Assembly (NCBI GenBank): GCA_937925605.1
Contig: CALALV010000077.1
Coordinates: 1 to 19,212, forward strand
Length of the DNA stretch: 19,212 nucleotides
Reading direction: 5' to 3'
Source of the DNA: an uncultured Woeseia sp.
GTDB lineage: Bacteria > Pseudomonadota > Gammaproteobacteria > Steroidobacterales > Woeseiaceae
Shown: piece after piece, positions 1 through 8,229 of the stretch
Position numbering within the stretch: the first letter of the stretch is position 1
Layout of the letters: each line of letters starts with the position of its first letter
Translations under genes and position numbers: made by a program
Notes under the pieces: generated by a model
What the model was told of the DNA's origin: nothing
Databases searched by the model: none
Seen by the model: only the letters and a program-made list of their open reading frames with translations

Positions 1-183
1 GGCCTGCGCATGGTCGAATGGCCGGAGCGGGTGCCCGGGCTCGCGGTGGAAGCTGACGTCGCCGTCGTCCTCGAATACGCGGGGGCCGGGCGGCGCGCGC
101 GCGTCGAGGCCGGCACGCCGCGCGGCGCCGGGCTCCTCGAGCGCCTGCGTGCGGGCGCGCAGACCGGGTCCGGTAGTCTCTGA
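1..183 (+). CDS. tsaE: TsaE, tRNA t6A biosynthesis ATPase (C-terminal fragment)
   Basis: Only the last 60 codons are inside the window; the frame is open from the first base and stops with TGA. TsaE is the P-loop ATPase that works with TsaB and TsaD to make N6-threonylcarbamoyladenosine at position 37 of ANN-decoding tRNAs. The visible part shows the family's C-terminal pattern: a VEWPER stretch, then a spaced DVAVVLEYAG strand and a GRRARV segment, as in the LIEWP...GR-ARV end of E. coli TsaE. The Walker A region lies upstream of the window. The identity also rests on position, since the next gene is an amidase followed by mutL, as in E. coli. The gene ends about 100 bases before the amidase start preferred here. 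Confidence 0.77.
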   Translation, partial: GLRMVEWPERVPGLAVEADVAVVLEYAGAGRRARVEAGTPRGAGLLERLRAGAQTGSGSL

Positions 184-193
184 AGTTTCTTCC

Positions 194-214
194 CTATCTT
201 GCTAAAAAAGATAG
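194..214. repeat. A/T-rich inverted repeat between tsaE and amiB
   Basis: CTATCTT (194-200) and AAGATAG (208-214) form a perfect 7-bp inverted repeat with a 7-base loop, followed by a run of seven A. It is not a canonical + strand terminator, since it is A/T-rich and followed by A rather than T. It could be a weak hairpin after tsaE or a protein site just upstream of the candidate amiB promoter. Confidence 0.45.
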
Positions 215-221
215 AAAAAAA

Positions 222-249
222 TTGGAATTTCCGTGCAGATTCGTATACT
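222..249 (+). promoter_or_regulatory. candidate sigma70-type promoter for amiB
   Basis: TTGGAA at 222-227 and TATACT at 244-249 (5 of 6 matches to TATAAT) are separated by 16 bases. They sit at the edge of the only strongly A/T-rich patch in the window (roughly 184-232), where A-runs could act as an upstream element. Initiation would fall near 256, inside the longest possible amidase reading frame, which favours the ATG at 287 over the GTG at 233. This is a by-eye match only. Confidence 0.4.
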
Positions 250-286
250 GGCCCGACACGCGACGCACAGGCGTTCGGGCAAGGGG

Positions 287-1603
287 ATGCAGGGATTCAT
301 ACGGGCATGCGCGTGCCTGCTGCTGTTCGCAGCGGGCGCGGTCGAAGCGGCGACGGTCGAGAACATTCGTGTCTGGACCGAGAACGGCCGCACGCGCGTG
401 GTGCTCGACCTGAGCCAGCCTGCCGCGCATAACATCTTCACGCTGCGCGGCCCCGACCGGCTGGTCGTCGACCTGAAGGACAGCACGCTCGCCGAGGGAC
501 TCGCTGCGCCGGGCGCGAGTGGCTCGGTCCGCTCGATCCGCAGCGGGCGGCGCGCGAACGGGCAACTGCGCGTCGTACTCGATCTCGCCGAACCCGTGCG
601 CTCGCGCAGTTTCACCGCGGGACCGAACGGCCGCTACGGGGATCGCCTCGTAATCGACCTGCAGGGCCGCGGCCCGTTGACGCCGGTGAAGCGCGCCGAG
701 GACCTTTACGAGCGCGGCCGCGACGTCCTCGTCGTCGTCGATCCCGGCCACGGCGGCCACGATCCGGGCGCGGTCGGCCGCGGGCGCACGCGCGAGAAGA
801 GCGTCGCACTCGCCGTCGGCAAGCTGCTCGCCGAACGCATCAACGCGCAGCCGGGCATGCGCGCGATCCTGACGCGCAGCGGGGACTACTACGTCGAACA
901 CCGTGAGCGCATGGAACTCGCGCGACGCGAGAAGGCCGACCTGTTCGTATCGGTGCACGCCGACGCCGTCGACGATCCGCGGCCCCGCGGCGCATCGGTC
1001 TACGTGCTCTCCCTGAAAGGCGCGAGCGACGAGGCCGCGCGGCGCCTGGCCGAGCGCGAGAACGCGGCGGCGCTGGTCGGCGGCGTATCGCTCGCCGACA
1101 AGGACCAGGTGCTCGCCTCGGTGCTGCTCGACCTGTCGCAGAACGCGGCACTCGGTGCGAGCCTCGAAGTCGGCGAACGGGTCATCAACGAACTCGCGCG
1201 CCTCGGGCCCGTGCATCGCCGGCAGGTACAGCAGGCGGGGCTGCTCGTGCTGAAGTCGCCGGACGTGCCGTCGATCCTGGTCGAAACTGCGTTCATCTCG
1301 AACCCCGACGAGGAGCGCAAGCTGCGCAACGAATCGCACCAGCGGCGTCTCGCCGACGCGATCATGGCCGGTATCACCAACTACTTCTACACGAACCCGC
1401 CGCCCGACACGCAGATCGCGTTGAACCTGAAGCGCTCGCCGGAGAAGGAACTCGAGTACGTGATCGTGCGCGGCGACACGCTCTCCGAGATCGCGGAGCG
1501 CTACAACGTCAGCATGAGCGCGATCAAGGCCGCGAACCGCCTGTCGAGCAACCGGCTGAAGGTCGGCCAGACCCTGCGAATCCCGGTACTGGCCGGCAGC
1601 TGA
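287..1603 (+). CDS. amiB: N-acetylmuramoyl-L-alanine amidase, AmiB type with LysM
   Basis: A periplasmic zinc amidase that cuts the bond between MurNAc and L-Ala in peptidoglycan, chiefly at the division septum. From the ATG at 287 (438 aa): a Sec signal peptide over residues 1-21 (hydrophobic core ACACLLLFAAG); an AMIN domain over about 25-125; an Amidase_3 domain over about 148-370 with zinc ligands His155 (DPGHGGHDPGA), Glu170 and His224 (SVHADA) and catalytic Glu333 (ETAFISNP); and a LysM repeat at about 391-434 (RGDTLSEIAERYNVS). A helical stretch between the second and third catalytic blocks matches the autoinhibitory insert of amidases activated by EnvC or NlpD. The frame extends to a GTG at 233, which would put 18 basic residues before the signal peptide; ATG 287 is preferred because of the signal peptide and the promoter at 222-249, although neither start has a well-spaced ribosome binding site. 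The neighbours (tsaE, mutL) fit amiB. Confidence 0.93.
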   Translation: MQGFIRACACLLLFAAGAVEAATVENIRVWTENGRTRVVLDLSQPAAHNIFTLRGPDRLVVDLKDSTLAEGLAAPGASGSVRSIRSGRRANGQLRVVLDLAEPVRSRSFTAGPNGRYGDRLVIDLQGRGPLTPVKRAEDLYERGRDVLVVVDPGHGGHDPGAVGRGRTREKSVALAVGKLLAERINAQPGMRAILTRSGDYYVEHRERMELARREKADLFVSVHADAVDDPRPRGASVYVLSLKGASDEAARRLAERENAAALVGGVSLADKDQVLASVLLDLSQNAALGASLEVGERVINELARLGPVHRRQVQQAGLLVLKSPDVPSILVETAFISNPDEERKLRNESHQRRLADAIMAGITNYFYTNPPPDTQIALNLKRSPEKELEYVIVRGDTLSEIAERYNVSMSAIKAANRLSSNRLKVGQTLRIPVLAGS

Positions 1604-1685
1604 TCGCCGCGGGCCCGCCCGCGCGGTACACATCGCCCGCGGCATTTGAAAGAATGCCGGATTCCCTGCCAAGCACTCAGCCGCG

Positions 1686-3455
1686 ATGCCGATCCGCCAG
1701 CTACCCGGGCACCTCGTCAACCAGATTGCCGCCGGCGAGGTCGTCGAGCGGCCGTCTTCGGTCGTCAAGGAACTGGTGGAGAACAGCCTGGACGCGGGCG
1801 CGCAGGCGATCGCCGTCGACATCGCGGCCGGCGGCGCGAAGCGCATCCGGGTGCGCGACGACGGGGCGGGCATTCCGCGCGACGAACTGGTGCTCGCGCT
1901 GTCGCGGCACGCGACGAGCAAGATCGAAACCCTCGAGGATCTCGAGGCGGTGGCCTCGCTCGGCTTCCGCGGCGAGGCGCTGCCGAGTATCGGCTCGGTC
2001 GCGCGGCTGACGCTGACCTCGCGCGCGGCGGGCAGCGAGCATGCCTGGCAGGTCACGGCCGACAACGGCGCGCTGAGCGAACCGCGTCCGGCCGCCCATC
2101 CCGGGGGCACGACGGTCGAGGTCGAGGACCTGTTCTACAACACGCCGGCGCGCCGCAAGTTCCTGCGCACCGAGCGCACCGAGTACGGGCACATCGACCG
2201 CTGGCTCAGGCGGCTCGCGCTGGCGCGCGCCGACGTGGCCTTCAGCGTCACGCACAACGGCCGCAGCCTGCTGTCGCTGCCGGCCGCAAAAGGCGAGGAT
2301 GCCGAGCGCGAGCGACTGGCCCGGCTGCTCGGCGAGTCGTTCGCCGAGCAGACGCTGTACGTCAGCCGCGAGGCGGACGACATTGCGCTGCGCGGCTGGC
2401 TCGCCCTGCCGACTTTCAGTCGCAGCCAGCCCGACCTGCAGTACTGGTTCGTCAACGGGCGCTCTTGCACCGACCGGACGCTGGCCCACGCCGTTCGCCA
2501 CGCCTATCGCGACGTGCTGTTCCAGGGGCGCTTCCCGGCCTACGTGCTGTTCCTGAGCATGGACCCGGCCGCCGTAGACGCCAACGCGCACCCGGCCAAG
2601 CACGAGGTGCGATTCCGGGACGGCCGGCGCGTGCACGGCGTCGTCGCGCAGACGCTCGAGCGCGCGCTCGCGGAGACCCGGCCCGGGACCAGGGCGTCGA
2701 GCCCGACGCGCATTCCGGTCGCCGCGGCCGCGAATCAGCAGCCCATGCCACTCGGACACGCGCCCGCGCGCGGCCGGGTCGCCGAGGCCATGGCGGGCTA
2801 CGCGGCGATGGCCGAAGCCGCCGCGCCGCGACACGATCCGCATCCGTCGGCCGCGCCGCGTTCCGCCGACACGCCCCCGCTCGGCTTCGCGATCGCGCAA
2901 CTCGCGGGCATCTACGTGCTCGCGGAGAATGCCGACGGCCTGGTCCTGGTCGACATGCATGCGGCGCACGAGCGCATACTCTACGAGCGGCTGAAAAAGG
3001 ACTTCGCTGCACGCGAGCTGACCCGGCAGCCGCTGCTGGTTCCGGCAGCGGTCAGCGTGTCCGAGCGCGAGGCCGATCTCGCCGAGGAACACGCCGCCGC
3101 GTTCGAGCGCATCGGCCTCGTCGTCGATCGTGCCGGGCCCGCGAAGCTGGTCGTCCGCGAACTGCCCGCGCTGCTCCGCCAGGCCGATGCCGAGGCGCTC
3201 CTGCGCGACGTGCTGGCTGACCTCGCCGACGGCGGCGACAGCAACCGGGTCGCGGACCTGAGCGACGAGATCCTGGCCACGATGGCCTGCCATCACTCGG
3301 TGCGCGCCAACCGCCAGCTCACGATCCCGGAGATGAACGCGTTGCTGCGCGAGATGGAGCAGACCGAGCGCGCTGACCAGTGCAATCACGGGCGGCCGAC
3401 CTGGACGGCCGTCAGCCTGGCCGAACTCGATCGCCTGTTCCTGCGCGGCCAGTGA
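1686..3455 (+). CDS. mutL: DNA mismatch repair protein MutL
   Basis: MutL couples mismatch recognition by MutS to strand incision and excision. The 589-residue product has the N-terminal GHKL ATPase motifs: ENSLDAGA (32-39, catalytic Glu32), DDGAGI (58-63) and GFRGEAL (93-99) followed by SIGSV. A variable, Ala/Pro-rich linker spans about residues 330-400. The C-terminal domain carries D423-M-H425-A-x2-E429-x4-E434, the spacing of the metal-binding endonuclease motif DQHA(x)2E(x)4E, with further candidate metal-site residues in an ACHHSVRAN segment near Cys535 and in CNHGRP starting at Cys566. This is the nicking-type MutL, unlike the E. coli form, which relies on MutH. The ATG at 1686 gives the standard MPIRQLP start. 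It lies 82 bases after amiB and only 4 bases before miaA. Confidence 0.97.
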   Translation: MPIRQLPGHLVNQIAAGEVVERPSSVVKELVENSLDAGAQAIAVDIAAGGAKRIRVRDDGAGIPRDELVLALSRHATSKIETLEDLEAVASLGFRGEALPSIGSVARLTLTSRAAGSEHAWQVTADNGALSEPRPAAHPGGTTVEVEDLFYNTPARRKFLRTERTEYGHIDRWLRRLALARADVAFSVTHNGRSLLSLPAAKGEDAERERLARLLGESFAEQTLYVSREADDIALRGWLALPTFSRSQPDLQYWFVNGRSCTDRTLAHAVRHAYRDVLFQGRFPAYVLFLSMDPAAVDANAHPAKHEVRFRDGRRVHGVVAQTLERALAETRPGTRASSPTRIPVAAAANQQPMPLGHAPARGRVAEAMAGYAAMAEAAAPRHDPHPSAAPRSADTPPLGFAIAQLAGIYVLAENADGLVLVDMHAAHERILYERLKKDFAARELTRQPLLVPAAVSVSEREADLAEEHAAAFERIGLVVDRAGPAKLVVRELPALLRQADAEALLRDVLADLADGGDSNRVADLSDEILATMACHHSVRANRQLTIPEMNALLREMEQTERADQCNHGRPTWTAVSLAELDRLFLRGQ

Positions 3456-3459
3456 CGCC

Positions 3460-4392
3460 GTGAGTCGGCCGCCGGTCATCTGCCTGATGGGGCCGACCGC
3501 TGCGGGCAAGACCGAGATCTCGCTGCGCCTCGCCGAGGCGCTGGATGCCGACATCGTCAGCGTCGACTCGGCGCAGGTCTATCGCGGCATGGACGTCGGC
3601 ACGGCGAAGCCGGACGCGGCGACGCTGGCGCGCGTACCGCACCGCCTGATCGACATTTGCGATCCGGAGGAGCCGTATTCGGCCGGCGCGTTCGTCCGCG
3701 ACGCCTGCGCGGCCATCGGGGAAATCCACGCGGCCGGCCGCGTGCCGCTGCTGGTCGGCGGCACTATGCTGTATTTCCGGGCCCTGACGCGCGGCATCGC
3801 GCCGCTGCCGGAGGGCGACGCGGACCTGCGCGCCGAGCTCGATGCCCGCGCTGCGGCGGAGGGCTGGCCGGCGCTGCACGCGGACCTCGCGCAGGTCGAT
3901 CCCGAGGCGGCGGCGCGCATCAACCCGAACGACAGCCAGCGCATCCAGCGCGCGCTCGAGGTCTGGCGCCTGAGTGGCCGCCCGCTGTCGGAGTGGCAGG
4001 CCGACACCGGGCCGGCGCTCGACTGCGAGTTTCGCCGGGTCGCGCTGATGCCCGCGGAGCGGCGCACGCTGCACGAGCGTATCGCGGCGCGGCTGGAGTC
4101 CATGCTGGAGGCCGGCTTCGTCGACGAGGTCCGCCGGCTGCGGGAGCGGCCGGGGCTCAGCGCGGACAGCCCGTCGATGCGTTCGGTCGGCTACCGCCAG
4201 CTGTGGGCACACCTCGACGGCCGCTGCGACCTGCCGACGGCAGCGCGGCGGGCGCTGTACGCGACGCGCCAGCTCGCGAAGCGCCAGATTACGTGGTTGC
4301 GCGCCGATCCCGGACTTTTCGTCGTCGACCCGCTTGAAGCCGGCGCTTTCGGTGCCATACTGTCGCGCATGGGCGGCAAAATGCGGGTTTGA
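3460..4392 (+). CDS. miaA: tRNA dimethylallyltransferase MiaA
   Basis: MiaA transfers a dimethylallyl group from dimethylallyl diphosphate to N6 of A37 in tRNAs reading UNN codons, the first step to ms2i6A. The 310-residue protein shows Walker A GPTAAGKT (11-18), the DSAQVYRGMDVGTAKP signature from Asp36, the VPHRLIDICDP strand, LVGGTMLYFRAL, and the C-terminal MRSVGYRQLW and TRQLAKRQITWLR segments that contact tRNA. Length is normal for the family. Translation begins at a GTG only 4 bases after the mutL stop, which implies co-transcription and probably translational coupling. The end of the gene appears to hold a promoter for hfq, as is known in E. coli. Confidence 0.97.
   Translation: MSRPPVICLMGPTAAGKTEISLRLAEALDADIVSVDSAQVYRGMDVGTAKPDAATLARVPHRLIDICDPEEPYSAGAFVRDACAAIGEIHAAGRVPLLVGGTMLYFRALTRGIAPLPEGDADLRAELDARAAAEGWPALHADLAQVDPEAAARINPNDSQRIQRALEVWRLSGRPLSEWQADTGPALDCEFRRVALMPAERRTLHERIAARLESMLEAGFVDEVRRLRERPGLSADSPSMRSVGYRQLWAHLDGRCDLPTAARRALYATRQLAKRQITWLRADPGLFVVDPLEAGAFGAILSRMGGKMRV
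4334..4361 (+). promoter_or_regulatory. candidate hfq promoter inside the 3' end of miaA
   Basis: TTGAAG at 4334-4339 and CATACT at 4356-4361, spaced by 16 bases, resemble a sigma70 promoter. E. coli hfq is known to have promoters within and just after miaA, which makes the position plausible. The match is moderate (4 of 6 in each box). Confidence 0.3.
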
Positions 4393-4414
4393 GCCCGGTG
4401 GCGCGCTGGCGCCG

Positions 4415-4423
4415 TGCTAGACT
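4415..4423 (+). promoter_or_regulatory. candidate extended -10 element upstream of hfq
   Basis: TGCTAGACT fits the extended -10 form (TG, one base, then TAGACT). It lies about 95 bases before the hfq start, directly after a GGCGC/GCGCC hairpin (4400-4413) and followed by TTTTTA. No good -35 box is present at the right distance, so this rests on the extended -10 alone. Confidence 0.25.
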
Positions 4424-4516
4424 TTTTACCGCTTTGGGCAAATTACTCGTTGGTGGGCCGGGGCAGGCCGGCAGCGACGATAACAACAAGACAGAGAAGA
4501 ATAAGGAGACCCCGAC

Positions 4517-4762
4517 ATGGCCAAAGGGCAGTCGCTGCAGGACCCGTTTCTGAACATCCTGCGGAAGGAGAAGGTGCCGGTGTCGATCTACCTGGTCAAC
4601 GGCATCAAGCTCCAGGGGCAGGTGGATTCATTCGATCAATTCGTGGTGTTGCTGAAAAACAGTGTCAACCAGATGGTTTACAAGCATGCGATCTCTACGA
4701 TCGTGCCGTCGCGCAACGTGCGGCTGCCTCTGCCGGATGCCGGCGGAGACGCCGACGACTAG
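4517..4762 (+). CDS. hfq: RNA chaperone Hfq
   Basis: Hfq forms a homohexameric Sm-like ring that pairs small RNAs with target mRNAs. The 81-residue protein has the full core: QDPFLN near the N terminus (Gln8), a rim Arg16 in RKEK, the distal-face Tyr25 and Ile30 of the VSIYLVNGIKLQG strand, Phe42, and the Sm2 motif YKHAISTIVPSR (Tyr55-Lys56-His57). Residues 74-81 are a short acidic tail (DAGGDADD), so the long disordered C terminus of enterobacterial Hfq is missing. A clear ribosome binding site (AAGGAG at 4503-4508) stands 8 bases before the ATG. The gene follows miaA by 124 bases, the largest gap in the superoperon, which fits its own transcription start. Confidence 0.98.
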   Translation: MAKGQSLQDPFLNILRKEKVPVSIYLVNGIKLQGQVDSFDQFVVLLKNSVNQMVYKHAISTIVPSRNVRLPLPDAGGDADD

Positions 4763-4806
4763 GCAACACCAGTACCGCCGCCCGCGCCGGGCGCAGGGGG
4801 CCGTCC

Positions 4807-6129
4807 TTGTTTGAACGGCCGCAGAGCGGCGAACGGGCAATCCTGCTGCACGCGTCGACCGACGGCGCACCGGATGCATCCGAACGCGCGGAACTCGCCG
4901 AGCTGGCGCGCTCCGCGGGCGCCGAGATCGTCGGCGAGCTCGCGAGCGGGCGACGCACGCCCGATCCCCGCTATTTCATCGGCCGCGGCAAGGTCGCCGA
5001 ACTCGGCGAGCTCGTGCGCGGCGCCGGCGCCGAGCTGGTCATCAGCGGTGCACCGCTGTCGCCCAGCCAGGAACGCAACCTCGAACGCGAGCTGAAATGC
5101 CGGGTGCTCGACCGCGCCGGGCTGATCCTCGACATATTCGCGCAGCGCGCGCAGAGCTTCGAGGGCAAGCTGCAGGTCGAGCTGGCCCAGCTCGAACACC
5201 TGTCGACCCGACTGGTCCGGGGCTGGACCCATCTCGAGCGGCAGAAGGGCGGTATCGGCCTGCGCGGCCCGGGCGAGACCCAGCTCGAAACCGACCGGCG
5301 GTTGCTGGCGCAGCGCATTCGCCAGCTGCACGAGCGCCTCGAGCACGTGGACAGGCGCCGGTCCATGAACCGCCAGAACCGGGTCAACGCGGAGATCCCG
5401 ACCGTCGCGCTGGTCGGCTACACGAACGCAGGCAAGTCGACGCTGTTCAACCGGTTGACCGACGCGGGCGTGTACGTGCGCGACCAGCTGTTCGCGACGC
5501 TCGATCCGACCGTGCGCCGCATCGAACTGCCGGACGGCGACGCCGCCGTGCTGGCCGACACGGTCGGCTTCGTGCGCGACCTGCCGCACGAACTCGTCGC
5601 GGCGTTCCGCTCGACCCTGCAGGAGGCCCGCGAGGCGGACCTGATCCTGCACCTGATCGACGCGAGCGACCCGGAACGCTGGCAGCGCGTGCGCCAGGTC
5701 AACGCCGTGCTCGCTCAGCTCGGCGCCGAGCGGATCCCGCAGATCCGCGTGTATAACAAGATCGACAAGCTGGACCGCAGCCCGAGGGTCAACGCGAACC
5801 GGCGTGGCGAGGGCCGTGCGGTATGGCTGTCCGCGCGCAGCGGCGACGGCGTACCGCTGCTGCTCGAGGCCATCGCGCACCGACTGCGCCGGCAAAGGGT
5901 ACAGGGTATGATGCGCCTTCGCCCCGACCAGGGGCGCCAGCGAGCCCGCCTTTTCGAGCTGGGCGCGGTCGAGGAAGAGACCGTGCTCGACGACGGCGGC
6001 TGGCTGCTGGAGTTGAAACTGGGTGAGCGGGATTTGCAGCGCTTTCTGAAGCGTGAGAGTCTCCCCGCCTCACAATTCGAGCCTGCGGGGTCTTACGACC
6101 GTCCGCGAGACGCGGCAACCCAAGGATAA
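4807..6129 (+). CDS. hflX: GTPase HflX
   Basis: HflX is a ribosome-binding GTPase that splits stalled or hibernating 70S ribosomes, notably in heat stress. The 440-residue product has the HflX N-terminal nucleotide-binding region (PRYFIGRGKVAEL), the coiled linker with the GGIGLRGPGETQLE signature, and a G domain: G1 GYTNAGKST (204-212), G3 DTVG (251-254) and G4 NKID (317-320). The frame stays open far upstream across hfq, but the conserved start is the TTG at 4807 reading (M)FERPQSGERA, with an AGGGGG site at 4795-4800, 6 bases upstream. The 44-base gap from hfq implies co-transcription. Confidence 0.96.
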   Translation: MFERPQSGERAILLHASTDGAPDASERAELAELARSAGAEIVGELASGRRTPDPRYFIGRGKVAELGELVRGAGAELVISGAPLSPSQERNLERELKCRVLDRAGLILDIFAQRAQSFEGKLQVELAQLEHLSTRLVRGWTHLERQKGGIGLRGPGETQLETDRRLLAQRIRQLHERLEHVDRRRSMNRQNRVNAEIPTVALVGYTNAGKSTLFNRLTDAGVYVRDQLFATLDPTVRRIELPDGDAAVLADTVGFVRDLPHELVAAFRSTLQEAREADLILHLIDASDPERWQRVRQVNAVLAQLGAERIPQIRVYNKIDKLDRSPRVNANRRGEGRAVWLSARSGDGVPLLLEAIAHRLRRQRVQGMMRLRPDQGRQRARLFELGAVEEETVLDDGGWLLELKLGERDLQRFLKRESLPASQFEPAGSYDRPRDAATQG

Positions 6130-6140
6130 AGCGATAGGAC

Positions 6141-7274
6141 ATGGCCTGGAACGACCCTGGAAACGGCAAGGATCCCTGGAAGCGGCGCGAAGGCGACGAG
6201 GCGGCTGACCTCGATCGCATCGTGCAGAACTGGCAGCGCCGGCTGGCCGGCCTGTTCGGTGGCAAGGGTGGCGGCGGCGGCCGCAGCGGCGGCGCGGGCT
6301 CGGGCGGCAGCTGGCTGATCCCGGTCCTGCTGCTCGTGGTCTGGGCCGCGAGCGGCCTGTACCGCGTCGACGAAGCCGAGCGCGGCGTCGTGCAGCGTTT
6401 CGGCGCCTACAGCGAAACGACGCTGCCGGGCCTGCACTGGCACTGGCCGTTCCCGATCGAGACGGTCGACATCGTCAACACGAACGCGGTGTCGAACTAC
6501 GCGTTTCGCACCGAGATACTGACGGCCGACGAACAGTACGTGTTCGTGCAAATGGTCGTGCAGTACCGGCGCAGCGACCCCTACGATTACAGTTTCCAGG
6601 TCGTCGACCCCGAGGCGACGCTGCAGGACGTGACCGAGAGCGCGCTGCGCGAGGTCGTCGGCACCAGCACGCTCGAGGTGCTGGTCACGGAGCGCCGCGA
6701 CCAGATCGCGCCGCGCACGCAGGAAATCCTGCAGACGACGCTGGACGGCTACAACGCCGGCATCACGGTCACCTCGATCTCGCTCGAGAAACTGGACTAC
6801 CCGCAGGCCGTGCAGGCAGCAGTCGACGACACGCAGAAAGCGCGCAACGACAGCGATCGCTTCATCCTCGAGGCCGAGACTTACGCCGGCGACATCATTC
6901 CGCGAGCCCGCGGCCGCGCAGCGCGCATGCTGCAGGACGCCGAGGCCTACCGCGACCGGCTGGTCGCCGACGCCGAGGGTGACGCGTCCCGCTTCATCGC
7001 GCTGCTGACCGAGTACAGCAAGGCGCCGCGCGTGACCCGCGAGCGCCTGTACCTCGAGGCACTCGAGGACGTGTACGGCCGGGCGAGCAAGATCATCCTC
7101 GACGCGGAGGGCAGCGGTAACCTGTTGTACCTGCCGGTCGACAAACTCATGGAAGCGAACCGCGGCCGGTCGACCGGCAACGACGACAGGACCAGTTCGT
7201 CGATGTCGCCGTCGGCGTCGACCACGCCGGACCCGGAAAGTCCGGGCGCCCGCGAACGGAGGACTCGCGAATGA
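6141..7274 (+). CDS. hflK: FtsH protease modulator HflK
   Basis: HflK is an SPFH-family inner-membrane protein that assembles with HflC into a cage around FtsH and controls access of membrane substrates. The 377-residue protein begins MAWNDPGNGKDPW, typical of HflK, then a Gly-rich stretch at 40-57, one transmembrane helix at about 58-74 (signal anchor, cytoplasmic N terminus) and a periplasmic SPFH/Band-7 domain at about 76-250, including RGVVQRFG and PGLHWHWPFPIE. A helical region at about 250-330 follows, then a Ser/Thr/Pro-rich tail. The start ATG lies 11 bases after the hflX stop; its last codon overlaps the hflC start in an ATGA junction, consistent with coupled translation of the two partners. 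Confidence 0.97.
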   Translation: MAWNDPGNGKDPWKRREGDEAADLDRIVQNWQRRLAGLFGGKGGGGGRSGGAGSGGSWLIPVLLLVVWAASGLYRVDEAERGVVQRFGAYSETTLPGLHWHWPFPIETVDIVNTNAVSNYAFRTEILTADEQYVFVQMVVQYRRSDPYDYSFQVVDPEATLQDVTESALREVVGTSTLEVLVTERRDQIAPRTQEILQTTLDGYNAGITVTSISLEKLDYPQAVQAAVDDTQKARNDSDRFILEAETYAGDIIPRARGRAARMLQDAEAYRDRLVADAEGDASRFIALLTEYSKAPRVTRERLYLEALEDVYGRASKIILDAEGSGNLLYLPVDKLMEANRGRSTGNDDRTSSSMSPSASTTPDPESPGARERRTRE

Positions 7275-8143
7275 GCGATTCGCGCTTTGCCATCATCGTC
7301 GTGATCGGTCTCGGCCTGGTCGTGCTCGGCCTGTCCGCTTTCACGGTCAACGAGCGCGAGCTCGCGATCAAGCTGCAGGTCGGCGAGGTCGTCAAGGCCG
7401 ACTATGAGCCGGGGCTGCACTGGAAGATCCCGGTGTTCCAGACTGTGCGCAAATTCCCGAAGCGCATCATGACGATCGCCGACCGGCCGGAGCGTATCTT
7501 TACGGCCGAGCGCCTCGCGCTGCAGGTGGACTTCTTCGTCAAGTGGCGCATCGTCGACCCGGTCGCTTACTACACGTCGACCGGCGGTCAGCAGATCGTC
7601 GCCAACGACCGCCTTTCGGAGATCATCAAGAACGCGATCGTGACCGAGTTCGGCAAGCGCTCGGTGTCGGAGGCTATCTCGGTCGAGCGCGTCGAGCTGA
7701 TGCGCGACATGCTCGAGACGGCAAAGACGACGGCCGAGGGTCTCGGCGTCGAGCTGATCGACGTGCGCGTCAAGCAGGTCGAGTTCCCGGACGACGTGCG
7801 CAATTCGGTGTACCAGCAGATGCGCGAGGAGCGCGCTCGCGTCGCCGCGGAGCGCCGCGCGCAGGGTCGCGAGATCGCCGAGCAGCTGCGTTCCTCGGCC
7901 GACCGCGAACGCACCGTGATCCTCGCCGAGGCCTACCGCGAAAGCCAGAAGATTCGCGGTGAGGGCGACGCCCTCGCCGCCGAAATCTACGCTGACGCCT
8001 ACAATCGCGACCCGGAGTTCTATGCCTTCTACCGCAGCATCGATGCCTACCGGAACTCGATCAGCGAGTCCGGAGACCTCATCGTGCTCGATCCGGACAA
8101 CGATTTCTTCCGCTACCTGAACAACCGCGACGGCAGCGAGTAG
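7271..8143 (+). CDS. hflC: FtsH protease modulator HflC
   Basis: The obligate partner of HflK in the HflKC complex that regulates FtsH. The 290-residue protein has an N-terminal signal anchor at about 6-24 (FAIIVVIGLGLVVLGLSAF) and a periplasmic SPFH domain starting at VNERELAIKLQVGEV, with PGLHWKIPVFQTVRKF and DRPERIFTAERLALQVDFF as strong HflC markers. It continues with the charged coiled region (REERARVAAERRAQGREIAE) and the conserved DPEFYAFYRSIDAYRNS segment near the C terminus. Translation starts at the ATG overlapping the last bases of hflK. Length and motifs are intact. Confidence 0.97.
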   Translation: MSDSRFAIIVVIGLGLVVLGLSAFTVNERELAIKLQVGEVVKADYEPGLHWKIPVFQTVRKFPKRIMTIADRPERIFTAERLALQVDFFVKWRIVDPVAYYTSTGGQQIVANDRLSEIIKNAIVTEFGKRSVSEAISVERVELMRDMLETAKTTAEGLGVELIDVRVKQVEFPDDVRNSVYQQMREERARVAAERRAQGREIAEQLRSSADRERTVILAEAYRESQKIRGEGDALAAEIYADAYNRDPEFYAFYRSIDAYRNSISESGDLIVLDPDNDFFRYLNNRDGSE

Positions 8144-8229
8144 ACGACCGCGACGCCGTCGGGCCGTTCGCGGCCGCAGTTGCCCTGGCTCGGGCAGAGC
8201 CGGCGCCGCGTAACAAGAAACAACGCGAC

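Noticed and set aside
194..2110. Long minus-strand frame opposite amiB and mutL
   Set aside because: Antisense shadow frame of high-GC coding DNA; low-complexity Arg/Ala-rich translation without family features, opposite two certain genes.
1701..3554. Long minus-strand frame opposite mutL
   Set aside because: The same kind of shadow frame; the + strand carries the complete MutL motifs.
4400..4413. GGCGC/GCGCC hairpin after miaA as a terminator
   Set aside because: A 5-bp stem, and the T-run (TTTTT) begins about 10 bases after it rather than directly; a true terminator here cannot be excluded, but the evidence is thin.
4414..4806. Open upstream extension of the hflX frame across hfq
   Set aside because: It would overlap all of hfq, has no family similarity, and the conserved HflX N terminus begins at the TTG at 4807 with a well-spaced ribosome binding site.
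8185..8203. Hairpin in the hflC-yjeT gap (GGCTC/GAGCC) as an intrinsic terminator
   Set aside because: The stem is short and not followed by a T-run, and downstream yjeT and purA are expected to be co-transcribed.
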